A DNA stretch of 64,000 nucleotides from Halolamina sediminis. GTDB taxonomy: Archaea; Halobacteriota; Halobacteria; Halobacteriales; Haloferacaceae. Position numbers and translations under genes: made by a program. The notes beneath the pieces are model-generated. The model worked only from the letters and a program-made list of their open reading frames with translations. It had not been told where the DNA came from and did not search any database. The DNA lies in NCBI RefSeq assembly GCF_001282785.1, contig NZ_CVUA01000001.1:124001-188000 (forward strand), written 5' to 3'. This document shows positions 24,532 through 33,974 of the stretch, in pieces (within the stretch, counting starts at the first letter, position 1; every line of letters begins with the position of its first letter).

Positions 24532-24661
24532 GTTCAGAACTAGCGGTTTTGCCCCCACTGACAGGCCGTCCGGTCGCGATACACCCTCGCCTCGGCGGTC
24601 AGGAGACGAGGAGTTCCCCCGCCTTCGAACCGCTTTTGCCGGTCGCTTGCGCAGTCGAACC

Positions 24662-25492
24662 ATGCTCAAGATCGGCGCGCACGTCTCCATCGCCGGGGGC
24701 GTCGACAACGCTGTCGAGCGACAGGTCGAGATCGACGGCAACTGCGGGCAGGTGTTCACCCACTCGCCGCAGGTCTGGGACCACGGCAGCATCGAGGACG
24801 AGGAGGCCGAACGGTTCCGCGGGGGGACCGAGGAGGAGCTCGCCGGTCCGTGGGTGATCCACTCCTCCTACCTCGTGAACCTCTGTACGCCGAAGGAGGA
24901 CCTCCGGGAGAAGAGTCGCGACTCGATGCAGCAGGAGGTCGACGCGGCCGCGAAGCTCGACATCGAGTACGTGAACGTCCACCTCGGCGCCCACACCGGC
25001 GCGGGCGTCGAGGGCGGCATCGAGAACGCCGCGAACGTGATCGACAGCCTCGACGTGCCCGACGGCGTCACCGTCTTGGTCGAGAGCGACGCGGGCAGCG
25101 GCACCAAGCTCGGCGGCCAGTTCGAGCACCTCGCGAGCGTCATCGACCAGACCGACGAGGAGATCGGCGTCTGTCTCGACACCGCCCACATGTTCGCGGC
25201 GGGCTACGACCTCTCGACGCCCGAGGCCGTCGACGAGACGGTCGCGGCGTTCGACGACGTGGTGGGCACCGAGTACCTCCACTGCATCCACCTCAACGAC
25301 TCCAAACACGAGTGCGGGACCAACAAGGACGAACACGCCCACATCGGCGACGGCCACATCGGCGACGACGGGATGGCCCGGATACTCAACCACCCCGAGT
25401 GGCGCGACCAGCCGTTCGTGCTGGAGACGCCGACCGAGGACGGCCGCAGCTTCGCGTGGAACGTCGAGCACGTCCGCGAGCTGCGGGAGTAG
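24662..25492 (+). CDS. nfo: Endonuclease IV (AP endonuclease)
   Basis: A 276-aa TIM-barrel zinc enzyme that cuts 5' of abasic sites in base-excision repair. Metal ligands and motifs run in order: [85 protein letters not shown] and [11 protein letters not shown]. The ATG at 24662 fits the family start MLKIGAHVS. Promoter-like sequence (GGTTTTGCC) is about 100 bases upstream. Confidence 0.95.
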   Translation: MLKIGAHVSIAGGVDNAVERQVEIDGNCGQVFTHSPQVWDHGSIEDEEAERFRGGTEEELAGPWVIHSSYLVNLCTPKEDLREKSRDSMQQEVDAAAKLDIEYVNVHLGAHTGAGVEGGIENAANVIDSLDVPDGVTVLVESDAGSGTKLGGQFEHLASVIDQTDEEIGVCLDTAHMFAAGYDLSTPEAVDETVAAFDDVVGTEYLHCIHLNDSKHECGTNKDEHAHIGDGHIGDDGMARILNHPEWRDQPFVLETPTEDGRSFAWNVEHVRELRE

Positions 25493-25559
25493 GTGTCACG
25501 CAGCAAGTAACACATATACGTCTCTGCCGACTCGCTCTTCCCATGTATCGGAGGCGGCG

Positions 25560-27533
25560 ATGACGGAGGACGCCGTGTCGTTTTCGTTCTCGGACGGCGA
25601 GCTGACGGTCTGTGACGAGGCCGGCGGCGGCGAGATGGCCCTCTCCGTCGACGGCGACGCGTCCCCGATGCCCGCGACCGACGCGTGGTTCGACGTGCCG
25701 GTCGACGACGCGGTGGGTCTGGAGACCTCGTCGATCGAACTCTACGATACTGCCGCCGAGATCCGCCGTCCCGATGGCGAGCACTACGGAGGGGTCACTG
25801 ATGGCGAGTTCACGATTGTCGGCGGGACGTACATCGACGTCTCGGCCGTGCTCAAACTCCTGGTTTACGTCGACGGCGAGATGACCGGGCGGCTGACCGG
25901 CAGTAGCGAGAACCCCGATTCGTTACTTCTGACTGCCGAGGAGCCGACGCGAGTCGTCGTCGGTGCCCGGTCGTTCCACGAAGACCCCGTCGCGACGATG
26001 ACGGTGACCGAGGATCCCGAGGACTTGATGACGGCGGCGTCGTACCTCGGCTCCGCGATCAAGGAGTGGTCCGCCGAGCGCTCGTGGCCGACGCTCCGGG
26101 GCCACCCCCCAGCGATCGAACGCGGCGACGAACTGCACATTCCCGACAGCCTCTCGCGTCCCGATACGGACGTGACCGTCGCCGTCCCACGGGATATGGC
26201 GGAGATCATTCGCGTGACACCGCTCGCCCACTACTTCGGCGCCGACGTGGTGCCCGGCGATCGTGCGGAGCTCCGACTGGGAGACCAGTACGTCGAACCG
26301 CTAGGGGCGGGCACGGAACTGGAGCAGTCGGTCGACGATCTCCTCGGCCACGCGCTCGTCCTCGACAGCCTCGTCCGCATCGGCGGCTACTACTCGATAC
26401 CCCGGTACGAGTACGACGAGCTCGGGCCCGAACTCCCCTTCTACCCGCCGGAGCTGTACGACGAGCCGATCCACCGACAGCTACTCGAGTACCTCGAAGT
26501 GTCGTTCGAGACCGTCCGTCCGTACGTCCCCGACTGGCCGGCAGTCGGAACGCTCCGCCCGACGGCGAGTGACGCCGAGGCGGTACCGTATCTGCTGAAC
26601 ACGCTGGCCCGCGTCCACGTCACGGGAGACGGTATCCCCCGGACGGTTCCTGAAGCTGGGGGGCCAGTTCATCTCTCGACCAGTCCCGAGGTTCCTCGGC
26701 ACGTCGCCGCGATCCCCCCCGCGGCCCGCGAGCGCGCGAGCGCTCACGAGTACGTCCCGTCGACCGGCGCCTCGGTGCTGTTCGTCGGGAACGACCGCCC
26801 GGAACAGGATCAGTTCGCCAGGGTCGACTGGGAACGGTTCGAGATCGACGACGCCCCGACTACTGAGTACCGATCCTCGGTCACCCGAGACGAACTCCGC
26901 GCGCTGCTCCGGGAGCCGTACGCCCACGTCCACTACGGGAACGGCGTCACTGGGTCGGGGTTCGTCTGTGACGACGGCGTGCTCGCGTTCGACGAACTCC
27001 CCGACGGCACCGTCGGCTCCGTGACGTTCCAGTGGGGACAACCGTCGACGACGGAGCTCACGGGCCTGCACGACGCGGTTTCGATCGCCTGTCTCACCGA
27101 CGAGCCGCTCTCATTCGAGGCCGCACAGGAGCTCGCGGTGTACCTCGCGCTCGGTCGCTCGGTCGCGACCAGCGCCCACCTCGCCGGGGTCGACGGGGTC
27201 CGGTATCTCGGCGACCCCACGCTGCCGGTCGCACGCCGGTCCGCCGGTTACCCCCCATTTATCATCCGTATCGAGCACGTCGACTCCGACGAGTACCGCG
27301 TCTCGATCCAACTCGAAACCCGCGAGCACGACCCGATCGGCCGTGTCTCCAACCTCCGGTTCCAAAAGGCGTCGGACAGCTACCGGCTCACGGGGACCCG
27401 ACAGGAGTTCACAGAGTCACTCACTCGCGAGGAGCTGGACTCCTTCCTCGCCCACGGCGGAATCTTCCGGTTCGACTGGTGTTCGGCGGCCGAGCAGACG
27501 CCGGCCGTGCCCGACGACGTGCTCCCGCGGTAG
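25560..27533 (+). CDS. 657-aa protein with degenerate CHAT-like C-terminal domain
   Basis: No enzyme family can be assigned with certainty. The N-terminal 240 residues are beta-rich (TVCDEAGGGEMALSVDGD; SSIELYDTAAEIRRP), with TLRGHPPAIERGDELHIPDSL in the middle. From about residue 415 the protein resembles a caspase-like CHAT domain as I remember it from haloarchaeal paralogues: VLFVGND, then AHVHYGNGVTGSGFVCDDG (H458), then FEAAQELAVYLALGRSV and YLGDP. The second His of HYxGH and the Asn-Ala-Cys strand are replaced (HYGNG; VTFQWGQP at about 488-495), so protease activity is unlikely. It stands alone after nfo. Confidence 0.7.
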   Translation: MTEDAVSFSFSDGELTVCDEAGGGEMALSVDGDASPMPATDAWFDVPVDDAVGLETSSIELYDTAAEIRRPDGEHYGGVTDGEFTIVGGTYIDVSAVLKLLVYVDGEMTGRLTGSSENPDSLLLTAEEPTRVVVGARSFHEDPVATMTVTEDPEDLMTAASYLGSAIKEWSAERSWPTLRGHPPAIERGDELHIPDSLSRPDTDVTVAVPRDMAEIIRVTPLAHYFGADVVPGDRAELRLGDQYVEPLGAGTELEQSVDDLLGHALVLDSLVRIGGYYSIPRYEYDELGPELPFYPPELYDEPIHRQLLEYLEVSFETVRPYVPDWPAVGTLRPTASDAEAVPYLLNTLARVHVTGDGIPRTVPEAGGPVHLSTSPEVPRHVAAIPPAARERASAHEYVPSTGASVLFVGNDRPEQDQFARVDWERFEIDDAPTTEYRSSVTRDELRALLREPYAHVHYGNGVTGSGFVCDDGVLAFDELPDGTVGSVTFQWGQPSTTELTGLHDAVSIACLTDEPLSFEAAQELAVYLALGRSVATSAHLAGVDGVRYLGDPTLPVARRSAGYPPFIIRIEHVDSDEYRVSIQLETREHDPIGRVSNLRFQKASDSYRLTGTRQEFTESLTREELDSFLAHGGIFRFDWCSAAEQTPAVPDDVLPR

Positions 27534-27577
27534 CCCGCTTCCGAGGGAGACTTACCACGGCACGCCCAACACCGACT

Positions 27578-28429
27578 ATGCGACCGCTCCTCCTCGTCGC
27601 GCTGCTCTCGCTGGTCGTCGCGCCCGCGGCGGGCGCCGGGACTGCCGCGGCGTCGGCGCCGGCAGCCCAGACCGACACCACGCTATCGGGCACCGTCAGC
27701 TACCTGAACGGCACCGCCGTCGCGGACGCGACGGTGATCGTCGGCAGCGAGGCCCGCCTCGGTAACGCTTCCGAGGCCGAACTCCGCGAGATCGCGGCCG
27801 ACCCGCCCGACGACGTCGTCACGGCGACGACCAACGACTCCGGCGGCTACGAGCTGACCGTCCCCGGCGAAATCGACGCCGAGGTCGTCGTCGCCGTCGC
27901 CGACGGCGGCGCGAGCCCGGCCCGGAGCTACGTCGCCGGCGAGATGGATCTCACCGTCCGCACGACTGCGACGCTCTCTTTCGAGCCGGGCGAGGTGACC
28001 GCCGAGCCCGGGGAACGCGTCTACGTGCCGTTCTCACTGACCAACACCGGCGACCAGCCGGTCGAGGGGCTCTCGCTCTCGCTGACGCTGCCCCAGGGGT
28101 GGAACCACGTCTCGGCGAGCTCCGAGACTGGGACGTACCACCAGAGCAACCGCACGTTCACCTGGGGGGCCGTCGAGCCCGGAGAGAGTGTCGAGGCGGA
28201 GTTCCGGATCTTCGTCGGGCTGAACGCGATCAACGACTCGGCCCAGACGTACGAGCTCGCGTCGTTCGCCGATAGTGAGACCCACCCGATCCGGGTGCCC
28301 GCGGCGGCGGTCACCGTCCGCTACCCGACCGAGGCGACGCAGGCGGACATCCCCGGCTTCGGCTCGACGACCGCGATCGCGGCGATCGCCGCCCTCGCCG
28401 GCGCGGCCGCCCTCGCCCGGCGGGACTGA
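27578..28429 (+). CDS. Secreted PGF-CTERM surface protein
   Basis: A 283-aa exported protein: Sec-type signal peptide (MRPLLLVALLSLVVAPAAGA), a Pro/Ala linker, a carboxypeptidase-like Ig-type beta domain (LSGTVSYLNGTAVADATVIV), a CARDB/NEW3-like segment (PGERVYVPFSLTNTGDQPVEGLSLSLTLP), several N-glycosylation sequons, and a C-terminal PGFG-hydrophobic-RR tail (PGFGSTTAIAAIAALAGAAA). That tail is the PGF-CTERM sorting signal processed by archaeosortase A and lipid anchored. Its binding partner or role on the cell surface is unknown. Confidence 0.85.
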   Translation: MRPLLLVALLSLVVAPAAGAGTAAASAPAAQTDTTLSGTVSYLNGTAVADATVIVGSEARLGNASEAELREIAADPPDDVVTATTNDSGGYELTVPGEIDAEVVVAVADGGASPARSYVAGEMDLTVRTTATLSFEPGEVTAEPGERVYVPFSLTNTGDQPVEGLSLSLTLPQGWNHVSASSETGTYHQSNRTFTWGAVEPGESVEAEFRIFVGLNAINDSAQTYELASFADSETHPIRVPAAAVTVRYPTEATQADIPGFGSTTAIAAIAALAGAAALARRD

Positions 28430-28479
28430 CCGAGCGTTCGACCGACCTGCTTTTCCTCGCTCCGCTCCGACCGCTGGCC

Positions 28480-29268
28480 GTGCGGGAGTTCACCCCGGAG
28501 TATCTCGACCACACGCGCCGCGGGATGTGGGAGTCGACCGCGGCGCTCTCGCCGCTCGACCTCGGGAACCGCGAGCGCGTCCTCGACGTGGGCTGTGGCA
28601 CGGGCGAACTCGCTCGTGTGCTCGCCGCCGAGATTCCCGGCGAGGTCGTCGGCGTCGACGCCGACACGGAGCTACTGAAAGTCGCCCGCGAGCGGACCGA
28701 CATCCCGACGATCGCCGGCGACGCGACGCGGCTGCCGCTCCGTGACGACGCGGTCGACCTCGCGGTCTGTCAGGCGCTCCTGATCAACCTCCCCGACCCC
28801 GCCGCCGCAGTACGGGAGTTTTCCCGCGTCTCCTCCGACCTCGTTGCGGCGATCGAGCCGAACAACGCGGCCGTGGAGGTGTCCTCGACCGTCGACGCCG
28901 AGGAGCGACTGGAGCGGGAGGTGCGGGAGGCGTATCTCGCGGGCGTCGAGACGGACGTGGCGATGGGCGAGCGCGTGGCCGACCTGTTCGAGGACGCCGG
29001 GCTGGAGCTGGTCGACCGGCGCACGTACCGCCACGAGAAGCTGGTCGAACCCCCCTACAGCCAGCCGGCGATGGAGAGCGCCGCCCGGAAGGCCAGCGGC
29101 GCGGGGATCGCCGAACACGAGCGGGAGCTTCGCAACGCGGGTGCGGACTACGACGAGCTCCGGGCCGCGTGGCGCGAGATGGGCCGGGCCGTCGTCGACG
29201 AGATGGGGGAGAAGCAGTACCGTCGGCGTGAGGTGGTGCCGTTCGAGGTGACGGTCGGCCGGGTCTGA
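28480..29268 (+). CDS. SAM-dependent methyltransferase (GTG start)
   Basis: A 262-aa Methyltransf_11-type enzyme. Motif I is VLDVGCGTGELARVLAAEIPG at residues about 34-54, followed by GVDADTELL, DATRLPLRDDAVDLAVCQALL and a C-terminal helical cap. The start is a GTG because the family N-terminus REFTPEYLDHTRRGMW follows it; the first ATG would remove this segment. The substrate is unknown. It lies 50 bases after the surface protein gene. Confidence 0.8.
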   Translation: MREFTPEYLDHTRRGMWESTAALSPLDLGNRERVLDVGCGTGELARVLAAEIPGEVVGVDADTELLKVARERTDIPTIAGDATRLPLRDDAVDLAVCQALLINLPDPAAAVREFSRVSSDLVAAIEPNNAAVEVSSTVDAEERLEREVREAYLAGVETDVAMGERVADLFEDAGLELVDRRTYRHEKLVEPPYSQPAMESAARKASGAGIAEHERELRNAGADYDELRAAWREMGRAVVDEMGEKQYRRREVVPFEVTVGRV

Positions 29269-29316
29269 GCCGCGTCCCCGGCTATTTTCACCCATCCCGC
29301 GGAAGCTACCCTCTGA

Positions 29317-29607
29317 ATGCCCTCCCGAATCAGCGAGATCGTGTTCAGTGAACCGTCCGGACGCGTCCACTCGATCGTCATGTTCGTCAGCGCCATCTTC
29401 TTCGTCGGGTTCTACGCGTACACCCACGCCGACACCTCGGCGGAGTGGCTCCTCGTCATGGCGGCCGGGAACGTGCTCTCCGGGATCGCGGAGTCGCTCC
29501 CGGCGGACCGACGGCGCGCGGCCGGCGCCTTCCGGATCGCGGCGGTCTCGGTGCTCCTCTGTCTGTTGATCGCGATGGTGGTCGCGCCCGAGCTCGTCGT
29601 CGGGTAG
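29317..29607 (+). CDS. Small three-helix membrane protein
   Basis: A 96-aa protein with three predicted transmembrane helices (about residues 20-36, 43-60 and 73-92). No function is recognised. It is the last gene of a plus-strand run and ends 15 bases before the convergent ncsA gene. Confidence 0.7.
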   Translation: MPSRISEIVFSEPSGRVHSIVMFVSAIFFVGFYAYTHADTSAEWLLVMAAGNVLSGIAESLPADRRRAAGAFRIAAVSVLLCLLIAMVVAPELVVG

Positions 29608-29622
29608 CGCTCCACCGGCCTC

Positions 29623-30588
29623 CTACACGGCCTCCATCGACGCCAGCAGTCGACACTTCCGACAGACGTCCGCCGAGGTCGTCGACCCGCACTCCTCGCA
29701 CTCGCCCAACTCACCGTCCTCGTCGCCGCCGTACGCCTCGGCGGCCAGCTCGGCCAGCTCCTCGTACCCCGACATGATCGAGTGGCGCGTCCCGGGGTGG
29801 TTCTCCTCCAACTTCAGCAGGAGCTCCTGTATCTCCCCGCGGTACGCCTCGCTGGCGTGGGGGCACTCGGTGATGTGGGCCGGCAGGTCGTTCACGTGGG
29901 CGTACAGCGCTACCTCCTTCTCGGGGATGTCCCGCAGTGGCTTCGCCCGCGGGACGAACGAGTCGCTCTCCTCGCGGTCGTCGAAGCCACCGATCGAGGC
30001 GTCGAAGTGTTTGGCGACCTGCTTCACGTCGCCCTCGAGGAAGTTCATCAGCGCCGTCTGGGCCTCGTCGTCGAGGTTGTGCCCCGTCAGCAGCTTGTCG
30101 GCGCCCAGTTTCTCGGCGTACTCCTCCAGCAGGTCCCGCCGGAACACGCCGCAGTACGCGCAGGGGGCCATGTTCTCGGGGTCGTCCTCGACCACGTCGT
30201 CCATCCGCACCCCGAACTCCTCCTCGTAGCCGACGACCTCGTGGGCGATTTCCAGTTCCTCGGTCAGCTCCTCGCTGGCGGCGAGGGATTCGTCGCGGTA
30301 CCCCTCGATCCCCTCGTGGATCGACAGCGCAACCAGTTCGATCCGAGGGTCCTCGCCGAACGTCTCCGCGAGGATCTCCGTCAACACCACCGAGTCCTTC
30401 CCCCCGGAGAGCCCGATCACCCAGGTTTCGGGATCGTCGGGCGTCGCCTCGCGGGAAACGAGGCTGTCCTCGCGTACCCGGCGGCGGACCCGCTTCTCGA
30501 CCGACCGCGTGAAGTGTTCCTCACAGAGATGCGCCCCGGAGTAGGCGGCGTGCATCACCGCCTCGGAGCCGCAGCGGTCACAGTCCAT
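29623..30588 (-). CDS. ncsA: tRNA 2-thiolation protein NcsA
   Basis: A 321-aa TtcA/TtuA-family adenylating enzyme for 2-thiouridine at the wobble position (tRNA-Lys, Glu, Gln), with sulfur supplied by the ubiquitin-like SAMP2. Seen are the N-terminal zinc motif CDRCG with a distal CEEH, the PP-loop SGGKDS at residues 61-66, catalytic cysteines in CAYCGVFRR, and a C-terminal zinc ribbon CEECGSTTSADVCRKC. The ATG at 30588 is chosen because the zinc motif starts immediately; an upstream in-frame ATG at 30726 would overlap the copA promoter. Its E1 partner UbaA is encoded 4.6 kb away. Confidence 0.93.
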   Translation of the reverse strand: MDCDRCGSEAVMHAAYSGAHLCEEHFTRSVEKRVRRRVREDSLVSREATPDDPETWVIGLSGGKDSVVLTEILAETFGEDPRIELVALSIHEGIEGYRDESLAASEELTEELEIAHEVVGYEEEFGVRMDDVVEDDPENMAPCAYCGVFRRDLLEEYAEKLGADKLLTGHNLDDEAQTALMNFLEGDVKQVAKHFDASIGGFDDREESDSFVPRAKPLRDIPEKEVALYAHVNDLPAHITECPHASEAYRGEIQELLLKLEENHPGTRHSIMSGYEELAELAAEAYGGDEDGELGECEECGSTTSADVCRKCRLLASMEAV

Positions 30589-30800
30589 TTGCCGGCGGTA
30601 GCCGACCGCCGGGGATACGGGTTTCGCTCGGCGGGGCCGTCGCCGACTCGGCGGTCGTCCCGCCCCATCGACGCCGGACAGCGGTCCGTGGCGCGAGCGG
30701 AACCCCGATTTCGCTTTGGTTTCCAAAATCCGGGGGCCCTCTTACATTGGCTACGAAGGCGCAAACGCACTAAGTGGGGAGCCCCTATACGTAGATAGTC

Positions 30801-33440
30801 ATGGATACGCGCACAGCACAACTGAACGTCACGGGGATGTCCTGCGCCAACTGTTCGGCGACGGTTGGCGAGTCGCTGGACGAACTCGACGGCGTCGTCG
30901 AGGCGAACGTCAACTACGCCACCGACGAGGGGAGCGTCGAGTACGACCCCGCGGAGGTATCGCTCGGGGAGATCTACGACGCCGTCGAGGCGGCCGGCTA
31001 CGGCGTCGTCTCGGAGACGGCGACGATCGCCATCTCCGACATGTCGTGTGCGAACTGCGCCGAGGCCAACGAGGACGCGCTGGAGGGTGTGCCCGGCGTC
31101 GTCGACGCCGAGGTGAACTACGCGACCGACGAGGCGCAGGTCACCTACAACCCCGAGGACGCCTCGCTCGAAGCGATGTACGACGCGATCGAGGACGCGG
31201 GGTACTCGCCCGTTCGTGAGGACGGCGACGACGAGGGCGAGTCCGCCCGCGACGCCGCCCGCAACGAGGAGATCCGCAAACAGCTCCGGCTGACGCTGTT
31301 CGGCGCCGCGCTGTCGGCGCCGCTGCTGTTCTTCCTGTTCGAGCACTTCCTCTTCGACAGCTTACTCGCCGACTCCCTGTTCGGGGTGTCGCTGGAGTGG
31401 GTGATGTTCGGGCTCGCGACGCCCGTGCAGGTCGTGCTCGGCCGGCCGTTCTACAGGAACTCCTACAACGCGCTCGTCACGAACGGCCGCGCCAACATGG
31501 ACGTGCTGATCGCACTCGGCTCGTCGACGGCGTACGTCTACTCCGTCGCGGCGCTGCTTGACCTGATCGCGGGGAGCCTCTACTTCGACACCGCGGCGCT
31601 GATCCTCGTGTTCATCACGCTCGGGAACTACCTCGAAGCCCGCTCGAAAGGGCAGGCTGGCGAGGCGCTGCGGACGCTGTTGGAGATGGAGGCCGACACC
31701 GCTACGATCGTCGACGAGGACGGGAACGAGCAGGAGATCCCCCTCGAAGACGTCGAGGTGGGCGACCGCATGAAGGTCCGGCCGGGCGAGCAGATCCCCA
31801 CCGACGGCGTGGTCGTCGACGGACAATCTGCCGTCGACGAGTCGATGGTGACGGGGGAGTCCGTCCCCGTCGAGAAGACCGAGGGCGACGAGGTCGTCGG
31901 CTCGACCATCAACGAGAACGGCGTGCTGGTCGTCGAGGCAACGAAGGTCGGCGCGGACACGGCGCTCCAGCAGATCGTCCGGACGGTGAAGGAGGCCCAG
32001 TCCCGCCAGCCCGACATCCAGAACCTCGCGGACCGGATCTCCGCGTACTTCGTGCCAGCGGTGATCGGCAACGCCCTGTTCTGGGGCGCCATCTGGTACC
32101 TGTTCCCCGGGACGCTCGCGGGCCTCGTGAATGCGCTCCCGCTGTGGGGGCTGGTCGCCGGTGGCCCGGCGATCGCCGGCGGCACCGTCTCGGTGTTCGA
32201 GTTCGCGATCGTCGTGTTCGCGTCGGCGGTGCTGATCGCCTGCCCCTGTGCGCTGGGGCTCGCGACGCCCGCGGCGACGATGGTCGGGACGACGATCGGC
32301 GCCCAGAACGGCGTCCTGTTCAAGGGCGGCGACGTGCTCGAACGCGCGAAGGACGTCGACACGGTCGTCTTCGACAAGACCGGGACGCTCACCGAGGGCG
32401 AGATGGAGCTCACCGACGTGGTGGTGTTCGACGAGGCCCGAGCGGACGGCGACGCTGCGACCGACGGCGGCCAGTTGGCTGAACGCGAGCGCCTCGACGA
32501 GGACGACGTGCTCCGGCTCGCGGCGACGGCCGAGAGCGGCAGCGAGCACCCCCTGGCCCGGGCTATCGTCGACGGCGCCGAGGAACGCGGCATCGAGGTC
32601 GGCTCGCCCGAGAGCTTCGAGAACGTTCCCGGCCACGGCATCCGGGCGACGGTCGACGGTAGCGAAGTGCTGGTCGGCAACCGGAAGCTGCTCCGCGAGC
32701 ACGGCGTCGATCCCGACCCCGCCGCGGAGACGATGGAACGCCTCGAAGGGGATGGGAAGACGGCGATGCTGGTCGCGTTGCGCGGTTCGGAGCGAAGCGA
32801 GAACCGCGATGCGAGCGGCGACCAGCCGCGAGCCGAGGGCGATCTGGTCGGCGTCGTCGCCGACGCCGACACGGTGAAAGAGAGCGCGAAGTCGGCCGTG
32901 AGCCAACTTCGCGGCCGTGGCATCGACGTGATGCTGCTCACCGGCGACAACGAGCGGACCGCCCGTGCGGTCGCCGAGCAGGTGGGTATCGACCCCGACA
33001 ACGTCCGTGCGGAGGTGCTGCCCGAGGACAAGTCCGACGCCGTCGAAGCGATCCAGGAGCAGGACCGGAAGGCGATGATGGTCGGCGACGGCGTCAACGA
33101 CGCCCCCGCGCTCGCGGTCGCGTACGTCGGGACCGCGATCGGTTCGGGGACGGACGTGGCGATCGAGGCCGCCGACGTGACGCTGATGCGCGACGATCCT
33201 GTGGACGTGGTGAAGGCGATCCGCATCTCGGACGCGACGCTGCAGAAGATCAAGCAGAACCTCGTCTGGGCGCTCGGCTACAACACGGCGATGATCCCGC
33301 TGGCCTCGCTGGGGCTGCTCCAGCCGGTGCTCGCCGCGGGCGCGATGGCGATCTCCAGCGTGTCGGTACTGACGAACAGCCTGCTGTTCCGCCAGTACGA
33401 CCCCGAGGAGGACTACGAACTGCTCGGCGGGCTTCGATAG
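30801..33440 (+). CDS. copA: Copper-exporting P-type ATPase
   Basis: An 879-aa P1B ATPase that pumps Cu(I) out of the cytoplasm. Two N-terminal heavy-metal-associated domains carry GMSCANC (C15, C18) and DMSCANC (C83, C86). Membrane helices follow, with CPC at 481-483, the phosphorylated Asp in DKTGT (D525) and [11 protein letters not shown]. An in-frame low-complexity insertion (about residues 661-680) interrupts the cytoplasmic domain and is palindromic at DNA level. Upstream of the gene, TTTGG-TTT-CCAAA (30715-30727) is a possible operator and CTAAGTG a weak TATA candidate. Confidence 0.95.
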   Translation: MDTRTAQLNVTGMSCANCSATVGESLDELDGVVEANVNYATDEGSVEYDPAEVSLGEIYDAVEAAGYGVVSETATIAISDMSCANCAEANEDALEGVPGVVDAEVNYATDEAQVTYNPEDASLEAMYDAIEDAGYSPVREDGDDEGESARDAARNEEIRKQLRLTLFGAALSAPLLFFLFEHFLFDSLLADSLFGVSLEWVMFGLATPVQVVLGRPFYRNSYNALVTNGRANMDVLIALGSSTAYVYSVAALLDLIAGSLYFDTAALILVFITLGNYLEARSKGQAGEALRTLLEMEADTATIVDEDGNEQEIPLEDVEVGDRMKVRPGEQIPTDGVVVDGQSAVDESMVTGESVPVEKTEGDEVVGSTINENGVLVVEATKVGADTALQQIVRTVKEAQSRQPDIQNLADRISAYFVPAVIGNALFWGAIWYLFPGTLAGLVNALPLWGLVAGGPAIAGGTVSVFEFAIVVFASAVLIACPCALGLATPAATMVGTTIGAQNGVLFKGGDVLERAKDVDTVVFDKTGTLTEGEMELTDVVVFDEARADGDAATDGGQLAERERLDEDDVLRLAATAESGSEHPLARAIVDGAEERGIEVGSPESFENVPGHGIRATVDGSEVLVGNRKLLREHGVDPDPAAETMERLEGDGKTAMLVALRGSERSENRDASGDQPRAEGDLVGVVADADTVKESAKSAVSQLRGRGIDVMLLTGDNERTARAVAEQVGIDPDNVRAEVLPEDKSDAVEAIQEQDRKAMMVGDGVNDAPALAVAYVGTAIGSGTDVAIEAADVTLMRDDPVDVVKAIRISDATLQKIKQNLVWALGYNTAMIPLASLGLLQPVLAAGAMAISSVSVLTNSLLFRQYDPEEDYELLGGLR
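32782..32829. repeat. In-frame palindromic insertion within copA
   Basis: Two adjacent hairpins lie inside the coding sequence: GCGGTTC-(12 bases)-GAACCGC at 32782-32807 and GCGGC-GACCA-GCCGC at 32815-32829. They encode a Ser/Arg/Glu/Asp-rich stretch ([20 protein letters not shown]) where other CopA proteins would pass directly into the [10 protein letters not shown] segment. The frame is kept, so the ATPase should still be made. Confidence 0.6.
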
Positions 33441-33485
33441 GCGGCGCCCCTCCGACGTTCCTGCGGGCGCCGACCGGACGACCGT

Positions 33486-33827
33486 CTACGCGGGAGGGTC
33501 GGCGTCGTCGCCGAACCCAGCTCCGTACGACTCGACGACCTCCGTGACGGTGACCTCGTACGCGTCGTACCACTCCGTCCATCGCTGTTTCGCGCGTTCG
33601 TGGACTGGCTCCGCGCCGAACGAACTGAGCGCGTCCAGCGACTCCCAGTAGTAGACGACGAGAACTTCCTCACTCTCGGGGGCGTGCCACGTCCGCTTGC
33701 CGAGATACCCTTCGGTATCCTCGGTGGCCGCCTGTATCGCGCCGTTCAGGCTGTGGAACTCCTCGTCGTACTCACCCGGATCGAGGCGAAACGTGACGAG
33801 ATACACTACCACGGTTCTCGCGATCAC
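33486..33827 (-). CDS. Antibiotic biosynthesis monooxygenase-like (ABM) protein
   Basis: A 113-aa ferredoxin-like ABM-fold protein (VVVYLVTFRLDPGEYDEEF, then EGYLGKRTWHAPESEEVLVVYYWESLDALSSF). Such proteins act as small monooxygenases or as stress-related heme or ligand binders; no substrate can be named. It is convergent with copA (45-base gap). Confidence 0.75.
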   Translation of the reverse strand: MIARTVVVYLVTFRLDPGEYDEEFHSLNGAIQAATEDTEGYLGKRTWHAPESEEVLVVYYWESLDALSSFGAEPVHERAKQRWTEWYDAYEVTVTEVVESYGAGFGDDADPPA

Positions 33828-33974
33828 GCGAGCAAGACGCTTTCCCTCGGCGCTGCCGGGCGCAGTCGCTCCTTGCCGTCTATGGTTTCGAAAAATTGGG
33901 CGTGTGGCCGATTCCGGCCGAAGAAGCCGCAGAAGCGTCGATTACCGCCGTCGGCCGTCGCGTTCGACGCCCGT

